A stretch of 64,000 nucleotides of DNA from NCBI RefSeq assembly GCF_004514425.2, contig NZ_MYFN02000003.1:248001-312000 (forward strand), in the 5' to 3' direction. Origin of the DNA: Shinella sumterensis (GTDB lineage Bacteria; Pseudomonadota; Alphaproteobacteria; Rhizobiales; Rhizobiaceae). The translations under genes and the position numbers were made by a program. This document shows positions 1-9,450 of this stretch, in pieces. The notes under the pieces were generated by a model. That model was not told the origin of the DNA and searched no databases. It saw only the letters and a program-made list of their open reading frames with translations. Numbering within the stretch: position 1 is the stretch's first letter; each line of letters begins with the position of its first letter.

Positions 1-836
1 AGGGTCAGGCCGGAATAGGCGTTGCAGGCCTTGATCTGCAACGTGTTGAGCAGTTCGATGCGCGCGACGGGGATACCGAGCTGGATCGTCATGATCACCG
101 CATTGCAGGCATCCTTCAGCGTCGGGAAGCCGCAGATGCCGCCGGCGATGACGGCGGGAATGCCCTGCAGGCGCAGCGTGACGGAGGTCAGCACGCCGAG
201 GGTTCCTTCCGCGCCGACGAAAAGCCGGGTCAGGTCGTAACCGGCCGAAGACTTGCGCGCGCGCCGCGCGGTGCGGATCTCCTCGCCCGTCGCCGTCACC
301 ACGGTGACCGCCAGGACGTTATCCTTCATCGTGCCGTAGCGCACCGCATTGGTGCCGGAGGCCCGCGTCGAGGCCATGCCGCCGATCGAGGCGTTGGCAC
401 CCGGATCGATCGGGAAGAACAGCCCGGTATCGCGCAGGTAGAGGTTCAGCTCCTCACGCGTGATACCCGGCTCGACCGTGCAGTCGAGGTCTTCGGCATT
501 GACCGAAAGCACGCGCTTCATGTTGCTGAAATCGATGGAGATACCGCCCTCGGGCGCGTTCACCTGCCCTTCCAGCGAGGAGCCGGTGCCGAAGGGGATG
601 ACCGGCACCTTCAGCGCCGCGCAGATCGCCACGACCGCCTTCACATCCTCGGCATTCTCCACGAAGACGACGCCGTCGGGGAGCTGGGCCGGGATGTAGG
701 TGGTGGTATGCGCATGCTGGGTGCGGATCGCCTCGCCGGTCTGGAAGCGCTGCCCGAACCGCGACGCCAGTTGCGGCAGCGCCGCGGCGATGCCCGTGTC
801 GTTGCGTGTGCCGCGCCTGATATCCGCCAATGCCAT
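1..836 (-). CDS. FAD-binding oxidase, GlcD/D-lactate dehydrogenase type (partial, 5' part)
   Basis: The gene begins with ATG at 836 and is still open at the window's left edge, so about 278 N-terminal codons are present. The visible part is a PCMH-type FAD-binding domain: PFGTGSSLEGQ near residue 75, PEGGISIDFSNM, VEPGITREELN, then the flavin-pyrophosphate segment DPGANASIGGMASTRASG and YGTMKDNVLAV. These are typical of D-2-hydroxyacid dehydrogenases (D-lactate dehydrogenase, GlcD), which oxidise D-lactate or glycolate to the keto acid and pass electrons to a quinone or cytochrome. The C-terminal substrate domain lies outside the window, so substrate specificity cannot be judged. The RND permease gene downstream of position 929 is on the same strand, 92 bp upstream. 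Confidence 0.85.
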   Translation of the reverse strand, partial: MALADIRRGTRNDTGIAAALPQLASRFGQRFQTGEAIRTQHAHTTTYIPAQLPDGVVFVENAEDVKAVVAICAALKVPVIPFGTGSSLEGQVNAPEGGISIDFSNMKRVLSVNAEDLDCTVEPGITREELNLYLRDTGLFFPIDPGANASIGGMASTRASGTNAVRYGTMKDNVLAVTVVTATGEEIRTARRARKSSAGYDLTRLFVGAEGTLGVLTSVTLRLQGIPAVIAGGICGFPTLKDACNAVIMTIQLGIPVARIELLNTLQIKACNAYSGLT

Positions 837-928
837 GCTGGGTCCTCACATCCGTGAGGCGTTACTGTGCAAATTGGCGCTGCCCTGTCCAGCGCCAATC
901 GCGGCTCATCGGCAGCATTTCGGCGTGC

Positions 929-3900
929 CTATTCCGCCGCCTGCGGCAATGGCGGCTCCTCGCGGCGCTCGATCGTCGCGGCATGCTGCAACTCGGCGGC
1001 AAGGCGCCGCTCCTCGTCGGCATGCGGGCTCGTGAACCGCGCGATGACGAGGTAGGCGACCGGCGTCAGATAAAGCGTCACGACGGTTGCAAGGCCAAGA
1101 CCGCCCACCAGGACCCAGCCGAGCGAGATACGCGCCTCCGCGCCCGCGCCGCTTGCCAGAATGAGCGGCACGGCGCCGACGACGGTGGCGATCATCGTCA
1201 TCAGGACCGGGCGCAGGCGGATATTCGAGGCATTTTCGATGGCGCTGCGGATATCCTGACCGCGGTCGCGCAGCTGGTTGGCGAACTCCACGATGAGAAT
1301 GCCGTTCTTCGCCATGATGCCGACAAGCAGCACCAGCCCGATCTGACTGTAGATGTTGAGCGACGTCCCCGTCGCGACCATCGCGAAGACGGCGCAGGCC
1401 AGCCCGAGCGGCACCGTGACCATGATGATGATGGCGCTCACGAAACTTTCGAACTGCGCGGCCAGCACCAGGAAGATGATGACGAGCGCGAAGCCGAAGG
1501 TGATGATGAGGCCGTTGGAATTTTCCTGAAGCGTCGCCGCTTCCGCCAGCGGCAGCACGCGCGAGCCCTCCGGAAGCAAGGGTTCGGCCATCTCGCGCAC
1601 CAGCTGGAGCGCCTCGCCGAGCGCCAGGCCGTCCTTCAGGCCTGCCGAAAGCGACACGGCGCGCAGCTGCTGCTCGCGTGACAGCTGCGGCGCGACGGCC
1701 TTTTCCTCCAGCGTGGCGATGGACGACATCGGCACGATCTTTCCATCTCCGGTCTTCAGGAAGATGTTTTCCAGGTCCGTCGGATCGTTGATCGGCGTGG
1801 TGGTCGAGGAAAGCTTGACCGGATAGGACTGGCCCTCGACATAGACATCCACGACGCTGGTGCCTTCCAGCATGGCCTGCAGGGCCGCGGAAAGACCGGT
1901 GATATCGATGCCGAGATCGGCCGCACGCTCGCGGTCGACGGTTACGGAGAGCTGCGCCTGGTTGGCCTCGTAGTTGAGGCGCACATTCTGGAACCGCCCG
2001 CTGTCTTCGATCTTGCGCACGAGCTCGGCCGCGGCATTGCCGAGCTTGGTATAATCGTTACCGACGAGCGCGACCTGAAGGCCGTTGCCGGCCCCGCGGA
2101 TGCCGAGGCTGTTCGGCTGCGTGACGAAGCTTCGCACGGACGGTACCTCGGCGACCGCCGTGTTGATGTCCTGCACGATCTGCTGCTGGCTGCGGTCGCG
2201 TTCGCTCCAGGGTGCCAGCGTCAAAACCATGAAGCCGCTGTTGGTGGAGCCGCCCTGCCCGGAAATCGAGAAGATGTTGACGATCTCGCCCTTGTCGTAG
2301 AGCGGGCGCAGCTTGCCTTCGATCCGCCGCATCTGGTCCTGCGCATATTCGAGCGAAACGCCCTGCGGCGCATTCACGCGCAGCATCACCATGGACCGGT
2401 CCTCTGTCGGCGTGAGTTCCGATTTGATGGTGAAGAACGAGGTTGCGCCTGCGGCCGTGAAAAGCAGCGCGACGACGAAGACGATGACGGGTGCGCCGAG
2501 GCAGGCGCTGAGCGTCGAGCGGTAGAAGCGCGAAGCCGCGCCGCCGATGCGCGCGAGCAGGCCCGTATGCCCGTGCGTCATGTCCTTCGTCAGCATGCGG
2601 GACGCGAGCATGGGGCAGAGCGTGAGCGCCACGAAGGAGGAGAGCAGGATCGCGAAGGCGAGCACGAAGCCGAATTCGCGGAACAGCCGGCCCGCCTGTC
2701 CGGGCAGGAAGGACAGGGGCACGAAGACGGCGGCGAGCGTTGCCGTCGTCGCGATGACGGCGAAGAACACTTCGAGCGTGCCGAGAACGGCAGCTGCGCG
2801 CGGCTTCAGGCCTTCGGCGCGGCGGCGCACGATGTTCTCCAGCACCACGATGGCGTCGTCTACCACCAGTCCTGTTGCCAGCACGATGGCGAGCAGCGTC
2901 AGGATGTTGACGGAGAACCCGGCCATGTAGATCGCCGCGATGGTGCCGATCAGCGCGATCGGCATGCTGATCGTCGGGATCAGCGTCGCGCGCCAGTCGA
3001 GCAGGAAGAGATAGATCACGAGCGTCACGATGAGGACGGCGACCACCAGCGCGATCTCCACCTCATGAATAGCACCGTCGATGAACACCGCGTCGTCGCT
3101 CGTGACCTTGAGTTCGGTTCCCGGCGGAAGCACGTCGCCGAGCTGCCCGATCATGGTCTTCACACCCGCGGAAATGTCGAGCGTGTTGGATTGCGCCTGC
3201 CGGATGATGCCGAGGCCGATGCCCGCCCGGCCGTTCGAGCGCAACGCAGTGGAGCCATCGTCTGGGCCGAGTGTTACCAGCGCGACATCGCCGAGGCGCA
3301 CGTGGTTCTTCAGGATGAGGTTTTCGAAATCGGCGGGGGTGGCAAGGTCGGCCGTCGCCCGAACGGTGATGTCCTGGCTCTGGCTCTTCAGCGAACCGGC
3401 GGGCACGTCGAAGGCCGCCGTCGCCAGCGCGTTGCGCAGGTCGGCCACGGTCAGCCCGCGTGCGGCAAGCCGCGACTGGTCGACGTCGACCCGGAAGATC
3501 TTCTCCTGATCGCCGTAGACCACCACGTCGGCGACACCTTCGACGGAGGCGAGACGGTCGGTGATCTCGTTATCGGCGAGCAGCGTCAGGTTTTCGAGCG
3601 ACTGCGTATCGGAGGTGAGCGCAAGCCGCATGATCGGCTGGCTGTCGGCATCCGCCTTGACGACGCGCGGTTCCTCGGCGCCATCCGGAAGGTTGTTCGC
3701 CACGCGGCCGAGCGCGTCGCGCACGTCGTTCGCCGCCTGGTTGACGTCGGTCGTGTCGGAGAACTGAAGCGTGACGCGGCTGCGGCCGAAGGACGACGTG
3801 GAGGAAATGTCCTTGATGCCCTGGACGCGCGAGACCGCGCCCTCGACGATATCGGTCAGCTCACGATCGACCGTTTCGGGCGACGCCCCGTCGAAGTCGG

Positions 3901-4084
3901 TGGTGACGCTGATGACGGGCTGGTCGACCGACGGAAGCTCGCGGATCTCGACGCCATTGAAGGCGGCGAGCCCCGCGACCACGATCAGCGTATTGAGAAC
4001 GAGCGCGAAGATCGGGCGGCGGATGAAGAGCGCGGTAAACCCCGCCTTGCCGCCGCCATTCGCCTCCACCGCATCGCCCGACAT
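929..4084 (-). CDS. RND efflux permease, HAE1/AcrB-like
   Basis: 1051 aa, the usual length for an inner-membrane RND drug exporter, which uses proton influx to expel hydrophobic compounds through a tripartite envelope complex. The N terminus FIRRPIFALVLNTLIVVAG is the first transmembrane helix; LATGLVVDDAIVVLENIVRR is the TM4 proton-relay segment with paired aspartates; a second helix block near residues 860-1010 (ILIVEFANQL) shows the internal duplication. The start at 4084 is chosen because its ATG shares one base with the TGA of the upstream adaptor gene (TGATG), indicating translational coupling. An open frame continues upstream but lies in adaptor coding sequence. No outer-membrane channel gene is adjacent, so it probably uses a shared TolC-type protein. 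Confidence 0.93.
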   Translation of the reverse strand: MSGDAVEANGGGKAGFTALFIRRPIFALVLNTLIVVAGLAAFNGVEIRELPSVDQPVISVTTDFDGASPETVDRELTDIVEGAVSRVQGIKDISSTSSFGRSRVTLQFSDTTDVNQAANDVRDALGRVANNLPDGAEEPRVVKADADSQPIMRLALTSDTQSLENLTLLADNEITDRLASVEGVADVVVYGDQEKIFRVDVDQSRLAARGLTVADLRNALATAAFDVPAGSLKSQSQDITVRATADLATPADFENLILKNHVRLGDVALVTLGPDDGSTALRSNGRAGIGLGIIRQAQSNTLDISAGVKTMIGQLGDVLPPGTELKVTSDDAVFIDGAIHEVEIALVVAVLIVTLVIYLFLLDWRATLIPTISMPIALIGTIAAIYMAGFSVNILTLLAIVLATGLVVDDAIVVLENIVRRRAEGLKPRAAAVLGTLEVFFAVIATTATLAAVFVPLSFLPGQAGRLFREFGFVLAFAILLSSFVALTLCPMLASRMLTKDMTHGHTGLLARIGGAASRFYRSTLSACLGAPVIVFVVALLFTAAGATSFFTIKSELTPTEDRSMVMLRVNAPQGVSLEYAQDQMRRIEGKLRPLYDKGEIVNIFSISGQGGSTNSGFMVLTLAPWSERDRSQQQIVQDINTAVAEVPSVRSFVTQPNSLGIRGAGNGLQVALVGNDYTKLGNAAAELVRKIEDSGRFQNVRLNYEANQAQLSVTVDRERAADLGIDITGLSAALQAMLEGTSVVDVYVEGQSYPVKLSSTTTPINDPTDLENIFLKTGDGKIVPMSSIATLEEKAVAPQLSREQQLRAVSLSAGLKDGLALGEALQLVREMAEPLLPEGSRVLPLAEAATLQENSNGLIITFGFALVIIFLVLAAQFESFVSAIIIMVTVPLGLACAVFAMVATGTSLNIYSQIGLVLLVGIMAKNGILIVEFANQLRDRGQDIRSAIENASNIRLRPVLMTMIATVVGAVPLILASGAGAEARISLGWVLVGGLGLATVVTLYLTPVAYLVIARFTSPHADEERRLAAELQHAATIERREEPPLPQAAE

Positions 4085-5250
4085 CACGAACCCTCCGTGC
4101 CGGCGGGGGCCTGTCGCTCGGCGGCAGTGCGCACCGCGCCGCCCGGCCTGAGCGTCTGCACGCCTTCGACGACGACGGCATCGCCATCCGCGAGGTCGGC
4201 CTTCACGAGCACCTTGTCGGGATTGCGCTGGACGATATGCACGGGCACGCGCTCCACCTTGTCGCCGCTGACGCGCCAGATGAACGACCCGTCCGCGCTC
4301 CACTGCACGGAAAGCGGATCGACGCTCGGATAGCGGTCGCCGGCAAAAAGCATCGTCACCTGGAAGGACATGCCCGCGCGCAGCAGATCCTGCGGGTTTT
4401 CGATCTGGGCGCGCACGCGCAGCGTGCGGCTTTCCTGGTCGATACGGTTGTCGATCGCCTGAATGGTGCCGGTGAAGGTTTCACCCGGGCGCGCCACGGC
4501 GGTGGCCGTAACTTCACCGCCCACGCGGATGTTCGTCGCGAAGCGCTCCGGCACCCAGTAATCGACGAGGATCTTCGAACGGTCGTCGACGCGTGCGATG
4601 GCGGACGTGGTCGTGACGTAATCGCCGGGATTGACGGAGATGATGCCGACCGTGCCGGCGAAGGGCGCGGTGATGTCGCGCCGGCTGAGCATGAGTTCGG
4701 CGTTGCGCAAGGCCAGCTCCGCGGCCTTCAGCGCCGTTTCGGCGTCCTGGAGATCGGCGGCGCTGGTCGAGGAGCGCAGATTGGTCAGACGGGTTACTTT
4801 CTGCTCGGCGCTTTCACGGGCCACACGGGCCTGATCGGCCGCGATCTTCTGCTCGTCATTGTCGAGGCGGGCGATCACCTGCCCCTGCTCCACCCGGCTG
4901 CCGGACTGGACGAGAACCTCCGTCAGGTTGCCGGAGGCATAGGGCGTTACCGTCACCGAGCGGATCGCCTCACCGTCACCGATGGCGTTCAGCCGGTCGT
5001 TGACGAGCGCCATGGCGACGGGCTTGGTCACCACCAGGGCCGGGCCGCCGCCGAAGCCGCCGCTCCTCCCGCCGCCTTCGCCGCCCGCCTGCCCATTGCC
5101 CTCACCGGCCGGCGCAATCGCCGCGACCACCGTCTCCGGCAGGCCGGCGGCCTCCAGAACACCGTTCGCACCCGGCACGAAACGGCCCCACAGCAGCACG
5201 CCGGCCGAAATGACGCCGACGCCAAGAAGGAGCTGTTTCCAAACCCGCAT
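4084..5250 (-). CDS. RND efflux periplasmic adaptor (membrane fusion protein)
   Basis: 388 aa. A short N-terminal hydrophobic helix (LLLGVGVISAGVLLWG) anchors or exports it; a Gly/Arg-rich stretch (GGEGGGRSGGFGGG) follows before the barrel-sandwich domain. The lipoyl half-motifs VLVQSGSRVEQGQVIARLD and APFAGTVGIISVNPGDYV flank a coiled-coil hairpin (about residues 130-190), the standard adaptor layout. The ATG at 5250 is chosen for the purine-rich GAGAGAGAG just upstream; a longer frame to 5352 would destroy the signal-anchor. It overlaps the downstream permease by one base, so the two form an operon. No regulator gene is adjacent. Confidence 0.92.
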   Translation of the reverse strand: MRVWKQLLLGVGVISAGVLLWGRFVPGANGVLEAAGLPETVVAAIAPAGEGNGQAGGEGGGRSGGFGGGPALVVTKPVAMALVNDRLNAIGDGEAIRSVTVTPYASGNLTEVLVQSGSRVEQGQVIARLDNDEQKIAADQARVARESAEQKVTRLTNLRSSTSAADLQDAETALKAAELALRNAELMLSRRDITAPFAGTVGIISVNPGDYVTTTSAIARVDDRSKILVDYWVPERFATNIRVGGEVTATAVARPGETFTGTIQAIDNRIDQESRTLRVRAQIENPQDLLRAGMSFQVTMLFAGDRYPSVDPLSVQWSADGSFIWRVSGDKVERVPVHIVQRNPDKVLVKADLADGDAVVVEGVQTLRPGGAVRTAAERQAPAGTEGS

Positions 5251-5548
5251 GCACTCTCTCTCCGATGACAAGCAAACCGCGACATGTTGCGTCGCGACAT
5301 AGGGCGAGTATCCCGATTTGGAAATGAACCGGCAATGAAAGAATCCGATCATTACGGAATTGTAAGATTGCCCGGCCGGTTCGTTACAGGACGGTAAGCC
5401 GCCGGGGAGAAAAGTTTCCCGTTCGCCGCCTCTTTGAGCATGCCGTAATCTGGATCATGGCACGGCTTGTGATAGCGTCCCTACCGGCCAATTTGTCGTC
5501 CGTGGCCGGTACGCATCCTTGGGGACGCACAAACGAGAGGGGAAACTC
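5251..5548. promoter_or_regulatory. Divergent promoter region, adaptor / cyclase
   Basis: 298 bp between two divergently transcribed genes. A 7-bp sequence GCGACAT occurs twice (5279-5285 and 5294-5300), and the stretch between also forms a GCGAC...GTCGC inverted repeat; it lies 30-50 bp upstream of the adaptor start and could be an operator. A second small palindrome, TTAC-N6-GTAA, is at 5352-5365. I see no confident -35/-10 pair. Confidence 0.35.
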
Positions 5549-6370
5549 ATGTGTGACGCCTGCGTCATCGAATCCGTCAAGAACCGCATGCTTTCGCGCC
5601 GGGGCTTCTTCCGCGCCGCCGCAGCCGGCGCGGCGACCGCCGCCGTAGCCGGCACGGGTGCGCTCAGCCCGGCCCTTGCACAGGCACCGACGAAAGCGAC
5701 CGATCTTACGCACGAACTCTACGAGGAATTCCCGACCTTTTTCGGCGACCAGCAGTTCTGGCGCGAGCAGAAGTTCAATTACAAGGAACACAAGTTCAAT
5801 CTGTTCGAACTGCGGGTGAACGAACACACCGGCACCCATATCGATGCCCCCCTGCACTTTTCCGAGGACGGCAAGTCGGTCGCAGAGATTCCGGTTTCCG
5901 ATCTCGTCGTGCCGCTCGCCGTCATCGATATCCGTAAGAAGGCCGCCGAGAATGCCGATGCGCAGCTGACGCCCGACGATATCAAGGCCTGGATCGCGGC
6001 GAATGGCGACCTGCCGGAGAAGGCCTGCGTCGCGCTTCTGTCCGGCTGGGACAAGCATCTCGGCACGGACAAGTTCCGCAACGCCGACAGCGAGGGAAAG
6101 ATGCACTTCCCCGGCTTCCACGTCGAAGCGGTGCAGTATCTTGCGGAAAATTCGACCGCCGTCGGCATCGCCGTCGACACGCTGTCGCTCGACTACGGCA
6201 TCTCACCGGATTTTGCCACGCACTATGCCTGGCTCGCCTCCGGTCATTGGGGGCTTGAAGCGGCCGCCAATCTGGATCAGCTTCCCGCCAAGGGCGCCAC
6301 CCTGATCGTCGGCGCGCCCAAGGTACGCGGCGGCACCGGCGGTCCATCCCGCGTCTTCGCCCTCGCCTGA
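5549..6370 (+). CDS. Cyclase family protein (kynurenine formamidase-like), Tat-exported
   Basis: 273 aa. The segment SRRGFFRAAAAGAATAAVAG near residue 15 is a twin-arginine signal, followed by an Ala-rich h-region and LAQA cleavage site, so the enzyme should be exported folded to the periplasm. The metal-binding signature HTGTHIDAPLHF defines the cyclase/formamidase family (PF04199-type), which hydrolyses amides or lactone-like bonds with a Mn or Zn centre. Start at 5549 is supported by GAGAGGGGAA seven bases upstream. The next gene, an AhpD-like protein, follows after 48 bp in the same direction, suggesting a two-gene unit. Substrate unknown; most secreted members are uncharacterised. Confidence 0.85.
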   Translation: MCDACVIESVKNRMLSRRGFFRAAAAGAATAAVAGTGALSPALAQAPTKATDLTHELYEEFPTFFGDQQFWREQKFNYKEHKFNLFELRVNEHTGTHIDAPLHFSEDGKSVAEIPVSDLVVPLAVIDIRKKAAENADAQLTPDDIKAWIAANGDLPEKACVALLSGWDKHLGTDKFRNADSEGKMHFPGFHVEAVQYLAENSTAVGIAVDTLSLDYGISPDFATHYAWLASGHWGLEAAANLDQLPAKGATLIVGAPKVRGGTGGPSRVFALA

Positions 6371-6418
6371 TGTCACGCGGCCGGCGGCACCACCGCCGGC
6401 TTCCTCCGGAGAATTGTC

Positions 6419-6832
6419 ATGAGCACCATTACGCCCGCCGAAAACCTCGAAGCCGATCACCGCGTGAAGGCGGTGTTCGATGATATCCGCGCCACGCGCA
6501 AATCGGATTTCATCAACAACATGTGGCTTTATCTCGCCTTCGATCCGGCCCTTCTGGAACGGACCTGGGCCGAAGTGAAGACCGTGATGGCGACACCCTC
6601 GACACTCGACCCCGTCATCAAGGAAATGCTTTACATCGCCGTTTCGGTGACGAACGGTTGCAGCTACTGCGTCCACTCACACACGGCAGCGGCAAAGGCG
6701 AAGGGGATGACGGACGCGCAATATGCCGAGCTGCTCTCCATCATTTCCCTGGCCGGCAAGACAAACCAGCTCGCACTTGGCCTGCAGGTCCCCGTGGACA
6801 GCGCTTTCGATGCGGATGCCGCGAAGCCCTGA
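6419..6832 (+). CDS. Carboxymuconolactone decarboxylase/AhpD-like protein
   Basis: 137 aa, all-helical family. The segment EMLYIAVSVTNGCSYCVHSH carries the AhpD-type CxxC followed by His, the redox/peroxidase-like active site; the helix before it (VIKEMLYIAVS) matches the family core. Members either reduce peroxides through the thiol pair or act as decarboxylases; the CxxC here favours the thiol-redox type. It lies 48 bp downstream of the cyclase-family gene and is probably cotranscribed. No substrate can be assigned. Confidence 0.85.
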   Translation: MSTITPAENLEADHRVKAVFDDIRATRKSDFINNMWLYLAFDPALLERTWAEVKTVMATPSTLDPVIKEMLYIAVSVTNGCSYCVHSHTAAAKAKGMTDAQYAELLSIISLAGKTNQLALGLQVPVDSAFDADAAKP

Positions 6833-6934
6833 CGGGCCGCGCTTTCCACAATATTCGGAGCGATCTCTTTGCCCGTGGAATAAAAGCAGAACGCAAAACT
6901 GGCCTTTCGGTCCCGAATCACTACATTGAGCCGC

Positions 6935-9409
6935 ATGATGAGCGGTTACGACGATATTCCATTCTTCGATGAAGACCCGCAGCTCGGCCCCAATCCGGCC
7001 GCACCCGCCCCGAAAGCGGGCGGCGGGTCGGGGCTCGGCATCGCCGCGCGCGCCATGGCGGCGCGCGACGCCAACCGCGCGCCCGATTATCTCTCCGGCC
7101 TCAACCCGGAACAGCGTGAAGCCGTCGAGACCCTCGACGGGCCCGTTCTGGTGCTCGCCGGCGCCGGTACCGGCAAGACGCGGGTGCTGACCACTCGCAT
7201 CGCCCATATCCTCGCCACCGGCCGCGCCTATCCGAGCCAGCTTCTCGCGGTGACCTTCACCAACAAGGCCGCGCGCGAGATGAAGGAACGCATCGGCCTG
7301 CTCGTCGGCGGCGCCGTGGAAGGCATGCCGTGGCTCGGCACCTTCCACTCCATCGGCGTGAAGCTGCTGCGCCGCCATGCGGAGCTTGTCGGCCTGCGTT
7401 CGGACTTCTCCATTCTCGACACAGACGATGTCGTGAGGCTGATCAAGCAGTTGCTCCAGGCGGAGAACATCGACGACAAGCGCTGGCCGGCCAAGCAGTT
7501 CGCCGGCATGATCGATGGCTGGAAGAACAAGGGCCTCGATCCCGCGCAGATCCCGGAAGGCGATGCCCGCGCCTTCGCCAACGGCAAGGGCCGCGAACTC
7601 TACACCGCCTACCAGAACCGCCTGAAGACGCTGAACGCCTGCGACTTCGGCGACCTGCTGCTGCACCCGATCCGCATGTTCCGCGCCAATCCGGACGTGC
7701 TGGCGGAGTACCACCAGAAATTCCGCTACATCCTCGTCGACGAGTATCAGGACACCAACACGGCGCAATATATGTGGCTGCGCCTGCTCGCCCAGCGCCC
7801 GAAGGGCACGCCGCAGAACGTCTGCTGCGTGGGCGACGACGACCAGTCGATCTATGGCTGGCGTGGTGCGGAGGTGGACAACATCCTGCGCTTCGAGAAG
7901 GATTTTCCCGGCGCCAAGGTCATCAAGCTGGAGCGCAACTACCGCTCGACCGCCCATATCCTGGGTGCGGCCGGCCACCTCATCGCCCATAACGAGGACC
8001 GGCTGGGCAAGACCCTCTTCACCGACAGGCACGACCCCGACGACGACAAGGTGGTGGTCCACGCGGCCTGGGATTCGGAGGAAGAGGCCCGCGCCGTCGG
8101 CGAGGAAATCGAGCAGCTCCAGCGCAAGCAGCACAAGCTCAACGACATGGCCATCCTCGTGCGCGCGTCCTTCCAGATGCGCGAATTCGAAGACCGTTTC
8201 GTCACGCTCGGCCTCAATTACCGCGTCATCGGCGGCCCGCGCTTCTACGAGCGGCTCGAAATCCGCGATGCGCTGGCCTATTTCCGCGTTGTCAGCCAAC
8301 CGGCCGACGATCTGGCTTTTGAGCGTATCATTAACACGCCTAAACGTAGCATCGGCGACACGACCAAACGCAAACTGCACGACTATGCACGCGCGCACGA
8401 CATCCCCATGCTCGCCGCCGCCGCCGACATCATCCAGACCGACGAACTAAAGCCGCCCGCCCGCAAGTCGCTGTTCGACGTCGTCACCGATTTCCGCCGC
8501 TGGCAATCGCTGCTGGAGACGATGCCGCACACCGAGCTTGCCGAGCAGATCCTCGACGAGAGCGGCTACACGGCGATGTGGCAGGCCGACAAGTCGGCGG
8601 AAGGCCCCGGACGCCTCGACAACCTCAAGGAACTCATCCGCTCGATGGAAGCGTTCGAGTCCATGCGCGGCTTCCTGGATCACGTCTCGCTGGTCATGGA
8701 TGCCGAGCAGAATGCCGACCTCGACGCCGTCTCGATCATGACCCTGCACTCGGCCAAGGGCCTGGAGTTCGAGACCGTCTTCCTGCCCGGCTGGGAGGAA
8801 GGCCTCTTCCCCCACCAGCGCTCGCTCGACGAGGGCGGCCGCTCGGGGCTGGAGGAGGAACGCCGCCTCGCCTATGTCGGCATCACGCGCGCCAAGCGCC
8901 GCTGCCACATCTGGTTCGTTTCCAACCGGCGCATCCACGGCCTGTGGCAATCGACGCTGCCGTCCCGCTTTCTGGACGAGCTGCCGGAAACGCATGTGGA
9001 AGTAGCGGAGGTCGAGCAGTCCTATGGCGGCTATGGTCGCGGGAGCGGTTATGGCCAATCCCGCTTCGACAAGCAGGAGCCGTTCCAGAACGCCTATTCG
9101 ACGCCCGGCTGGCGGCGCGCGCAGGCAAACCGCACCGACGCGACGCGCGACAACTGGGGCTCGCGCTCGGGCCATGCGGTGGAACGCGTCGGCTATGGTG
9201 AAAGCGGTCCGCGCGGCCGCACGATCGAAGGAGAGCTCATCGCCAAGTCAGCGACAAGCGAACCCTCGAAATTCGCCATCGGCGACCGCGTGTTCCACCT
9301 CAAATTCGGCAACGGCAATGTCGCGTCGATCGAAGGCAACAAGCTGACCATCGATTTCGACCGCGCCGGCCAGAAACGCGTGCTGGACGGTTTCGTCCAG
9401 AAGGCCTGA
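6935..9409 (+). CDS. uvrD: ATP-dependent DNA helicase UvrD/PcrA
   Basis: 824 aa. SF1A motifs occur in order: LNPEQREAV (Q motif), GAGTGKT (Walker A, about residue 80), DEYQDTN (Walker B), GDDDQSIYGWRGA, LERNYRS, TLHSAKGLEFETVFLPGWEE and VGITRAKRR. The enzyme unwinds DNA 3'-5' in nucleotide-excision and mismatch repair and clears replication obstacles. The last 50 residues (FAIGDRVFHLKFGNGNVASI) form the Tudor-like fold that in PcrA contacts RNA polymerase. The start is ambiguous: TTG 6926, ATG 6935 or ATG 6938 are in frame; the ATGs are preferred, with a weak TTGAG upstream. Confidence 0.93.
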   Translation: MMSGYDDIPFFDEDPQLGPNPAAPAPKAGGGSGLGIAARAMAARDANRAPDYLSGLNPEQREAVETLDGPVLVLAGAGTGKTRVLTTRIAHILATGRAYPSQLLAVTFTNKAAREMKERIGLLVGGAVEGMPWLGTFHSIGVKLLRRHAELVGLRSDFSILDTDDVVRLIKQLLQAENIDDKRWPAKQFAGMIDGWKNKGLDPAQIPEGDARAFANGKGRELYTAYQNRLKTLNACDFGDLLLHPIRMFRANPDVLAEYHQKFRYILVDEYQDTNTAQYMWLRLLAQRPKGTPQNVCCVGDDDQSIYGWRGAEVDNILRFEKDFPGAKVIKLERNYRSTAHILGAAGHLIAHNEDRLGKTLFTDRHDPDDDKVVVHAAWDSEEEARAVGEEIEQLQRKQHKLNDMAILVRASFQMREFEDRFVTLGLNYRVIGGPRFYERLEIRDALAYFRVVSQPADDLAFERIINTPKRSIGDTTKRKLHDYARAHDIPMLAAAADIIQTDELKPPARKSLFDVVTDFRRWQSLLETMPHTELAEQILDESGYTAMWQADKSAEGPGRLDNLKELIRSMEAFESMRGFLDHVSLVMDAEQNADLDAVSIMTLHSAKGLEFETVFLPGWEEGLFPHQRSLDEGGRSGLEEERRLAYVGITRAKRRCHIWFVSNRRIHGLWQSTLPSRFLDELPETHVEVAEVEQSYGGYGRGSGYGQSRFDKQEPFQNAYSTPGWRRAQANRTDATRDNWGSRSGHAVERVGYGESGPRGRTIEGELIAKSATSEPSKFAIGDRVFHLKFGNGNVASIEGNKLTIDFDRAGQKRVLDGFVQKA

Positions 9410-9450
9410 CGGAGCGGAGCCGACACCGGCCCCGCCTGCCTTGCTAGGGA

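Noticed and set aside
2567-4333. Plus-strand frame of nearly 590 codons opposite the first RND permease
   Set aside because: Shadow of the permease gene; no recognisable domain and biased His/Asp/Arg content.
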